Source: Candidatus Thorarchaeota archaeon SMTZ1-83
Lineage (GTDB): Archaea > Asgardarchaeota > Thorarchaeia > Thorarchaeales > Thorarchaeaceae
Direction: 5' to 3'
Length of the DNA stretch: 6,284 nt
Assembly: GCA_001563325.1 (NCBI GenBank)
Contig: LRSK01000093.1
Location: 1 to 6,284, forward strand
Shown: one piece after another, positions 4,884-6,284 of the stretch
Numbering within the stretch: position 1 is the stretch's first letter
How the letters are laid out: the number at the start of each line of letters is the position of its first letter
Program-made: the position numbers and the translations under genes
The notes under the pieces: generated by a model
Seen by the model: the letters and a program-made list of their open reading frames with translations, nothing else
Databases searched by the model: none
Told to the model about the DNA's origin: nothing

Positions 4884-6284
4884 AGATCACGACTTGGATT
4901 CTCCGGCTCGCTTCAGCAGCTACATTTGTTGCAATGGCTTTCCTCATTTACAGAGTCATGGATTTCAATGATGTCTGGCATTGGAATGCTCCATACGATT
5001 TCGTGGTCACAGTATTCCGTCTCCTTTCACTCTTGTTCTTCTTCATTTCATTTATCCTAGTCACTGGACTATCAACAGCAATAACCGGCACTGTACCCAA
5101 CGAGCTCATTGTAGGGCTGTATAACACAATCACCCTCAGGACTTGGTACATGCAACCCTACGGTGTGTCTGGTCCTATTACAAATGTAAACGAAGTATTT
5201 GCACGCTTCTCCGTGGATATCTTCGAGGTCTTGAATTCCCTCCTCGAGAATACTTTCCTGTTTCTATACTTTCTCTGTGCTGGCATTGGAGTGGCGCTTT
5301 TCCTACAGTCTCTGGTCCGAATGGAGCATAAATTCGTAGGTGGTGCTTTTGTTTCTCTCCAGATGATTCTAGTCATCGCAGTTCTCCGCAACACTATCCT
5401 CGCAACTCTCGGTGATTTCGGGATTGTCCTGCCATTTTTTGGCGACGAACATGCTATACTTGACTATGCTGTATTCCCGTCGAACTTCTTTGAATTTCTC
5501 TTTAGCAATCTTCAATTGCTTGTCCTGGCTTCCTTTGCGTATCTAGAGCTCAGCTATCAGATGATCTATAGCTATTCTGTCGGAAAACCAGTAGAAGACA
5601 GAGAAGAAACACTCAAGAAACAGCTGTTGGCATTGAGACAAGCAACACGGAAGCAAGACGCTATAGAGAGGGGTGAAAAGGTCAGTATAACGGCAATGAG
5701 CAGGTCTTCAGGAGCGATTGCCTTCTCCTTCTTGCGTGAGGCGATTGAACGAAAAGTTGTCGGTAGTCAAGACGCTTTGGAGAACCTAGATGCGGTCTCG
5801 GATGTTAGACGTCTCCAAATCTTTGTCGACGAACTACTCCAATCTGACTCGCGTGCTCGTGATGAGCTAACGGCAAAAGCCGCAGCCCCCTCATCTAGCT
5901 ACGTGATAGGATCAACAATACTAGGTTCAGCATTTCGATTCCTGACTGTGATAGCTATATCCTTCTTGCTGATGAGTCCCTCGGCGTTTCTCGCTATTCT
6001 GAATCCGCCCATGGGTATCTACAATAGCATTGAGGTACTTCAGCCAGAGATAGTATTGCTCTACCTCGTTCCGGTCGTACTTCTATTTCCCTTTGCAGCA
6101 ATGGTGATTAGCTGGTTCTCAAAGCGAGAAGTTCTTGATGAACCCAAGCTGACAAAAGATGAGAAAGAAGAGCTCAAGCTAAGAAAGAAGGAATTAGATG
6201 ACAAGAAGAAGCAGGCCGCAAGGAGACGAAAAGAGCGTGAGAGCGTCCGAAGGAGGATGAAGGGCAAGCCTGAAGAGAAGGATG
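4880..6284 (+). CDS. Multi-pass membrane protein with charged C-terminal tail, 3' end outside the window
   Basis: An open frame of 468 codons runs to the right edge without a stop. I do not recognise the family. Between the frame's upstream stop (TGA 4847) and ATG 4934 there is no ATG, GTG or TTG. CTG 4880 forms a four-base CTGA overlap with the DUF58 stop, has a strong Shine-Dalgarno site, and gives a natural N-terminus (MKITTWILR then a hydrophobic helix); ATG 4934 would cut that helix in half. Hydrophobic segments lie at about 5-24, 41-64, 124-146, 153-175, 207-228, 344-372 and 390-412. A polar, mostly helical region (232-342) separates the fifth and sixth and is probably cytoplasmic. After 415 the tail is almost entirely K, R, E and D and looks helical or coiled-coil. 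Seven spans would leave N- and C-termini on opposite sides, against the basic residues at both ends, so one segment may not cross. Its place after DUF58 suggests a target or scaffold of the MoxR system (inference). Confidence 0.85.
   Translation, partial: MKITTWILRLASAATFVAMAFLIYRVMDFNDVWHWNAPYDFVVTVFRLLSLLFFFISFILVTGLSTAITGTVPNELIVGLYNTITLRTWYMQPYGVSGPITNVNEVFARFSVDIFEVLNSLLENTFLFLYFLCAGIGVALFLQSLVRMEHKFVGGAFVSLQMILVIAVLRNTILATLGDFGIVLPFFGDEHAILDYAVFPSNFFEFLFSNLQLLVLASFAYLELSYQMIYSYSVGKPVEDREETLKKQLLALRQATRKQDAIERGEKVSITAMSRSSGAIAFSFLREAIERKVVGSQDALENLDAVSDVRRLQIFVDELLQSDSRARDELTAKAAAPSSSYVIGSTILGSAFRFLTVIAISFLLMSPSAFLAILNPPMGIYNSIEVLQPEIVLLYLVPVVLLFPFAAMVISWFSKREVLDEPKLTKDEKEELKLRKKELDDKKKQAARRRKERESVRRRMKGKPEEKD

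Noticed and set aside
4934..4936. ATG 4934 as the start of the last gene
   Set aside because: It has no Shine-Dalgarno site, leaves a 50-base gap unlike the tight spacing elsewhere, and removes half of the first membrane helix. It remains the fallback if CTG initiation is disproved.
4771..4971. Forward open frame spanning the DUF58/membrane protein junction
   Set aside because: It overlaps two supported genes in the third frame and gives a low-complexity, non-membrane sequence without a ribosome site.
6061..6267. Antisense open frame opposite the charged tail
   Set aside because: Its serine- and leucine-rich product is simply the reverse complement of lysine/glutamate-rich codons.

Overview
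The window is a densely packed block of six protein genes, all on the + strand. It carries a MoxR-type ATPase system: a membrane-anchored DUF4129-like protein (5' end missing), a second soluble copy of its cytoplasmic domain, a DUF4350-like membrane protein, a MoxR-family AAA+ ATPase, a DUF58 protein with a von Willebrand A (vWA) metal site, and a polytopic membrane protein that runs off the right edge. No RNA gene, mobile element, CRISPR array or terminator was seen. Intergenic gaps are at most 37 bases, so this looks like the middle of one operon whose promoter and end lie outside the window.

The organism is most likely an archaeon. Genes are preceded by GGTG/GGTGAT/GAGGT Shine-Dalgarno sequences, the exoplasmic domains carry N-glycosylation sequons, and the architecture (beta-sandwich ectodomain, one membrane helix, cytoplasmic DUF4129-like helices, next to MoxR and DUF58) is common in archaea. 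The style of the proteins suggests an Asgard lineage such as Thorarchaeota, but that is an impression that the sequence alone cannot prove.

Layout: 2-682 is the C-terminal part of an ectodomain/helix/DUF4129-like protein; 696-1085 is a soluble DUF4129-like paralogue; 1101-2510 is DUF4350-like; 2531-3520 (or from 2507) is MoxR; 3558-4883 is DUF58; 4880-6284 and beyond is a multi-pass membrane protein with a highly charged C-terminal tail. The last gene has no ATG, GTG or TTG at its natural start. The best-supported start is a CTG at 4880 that overlaps the DUF58 stop (CTGA) and sits behind a strong Shine-Dalgarno sequence.

Working model (inference): two exoplasmic modules (the ectodomain of the first gene and the DUF4350-like domain) are tethered to helical cytoplasmic tails. 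The MoxR hexamer and the membrane-attached DUF58 vWA protein work on those tails from the cytoplasmic side, as MoxR-vWA pairs do when they remodel or insert metals into partner complexes. The target is unknown. The membrane protein at the right edge is a candidate for it, or for the channel/scaffold of the complex.
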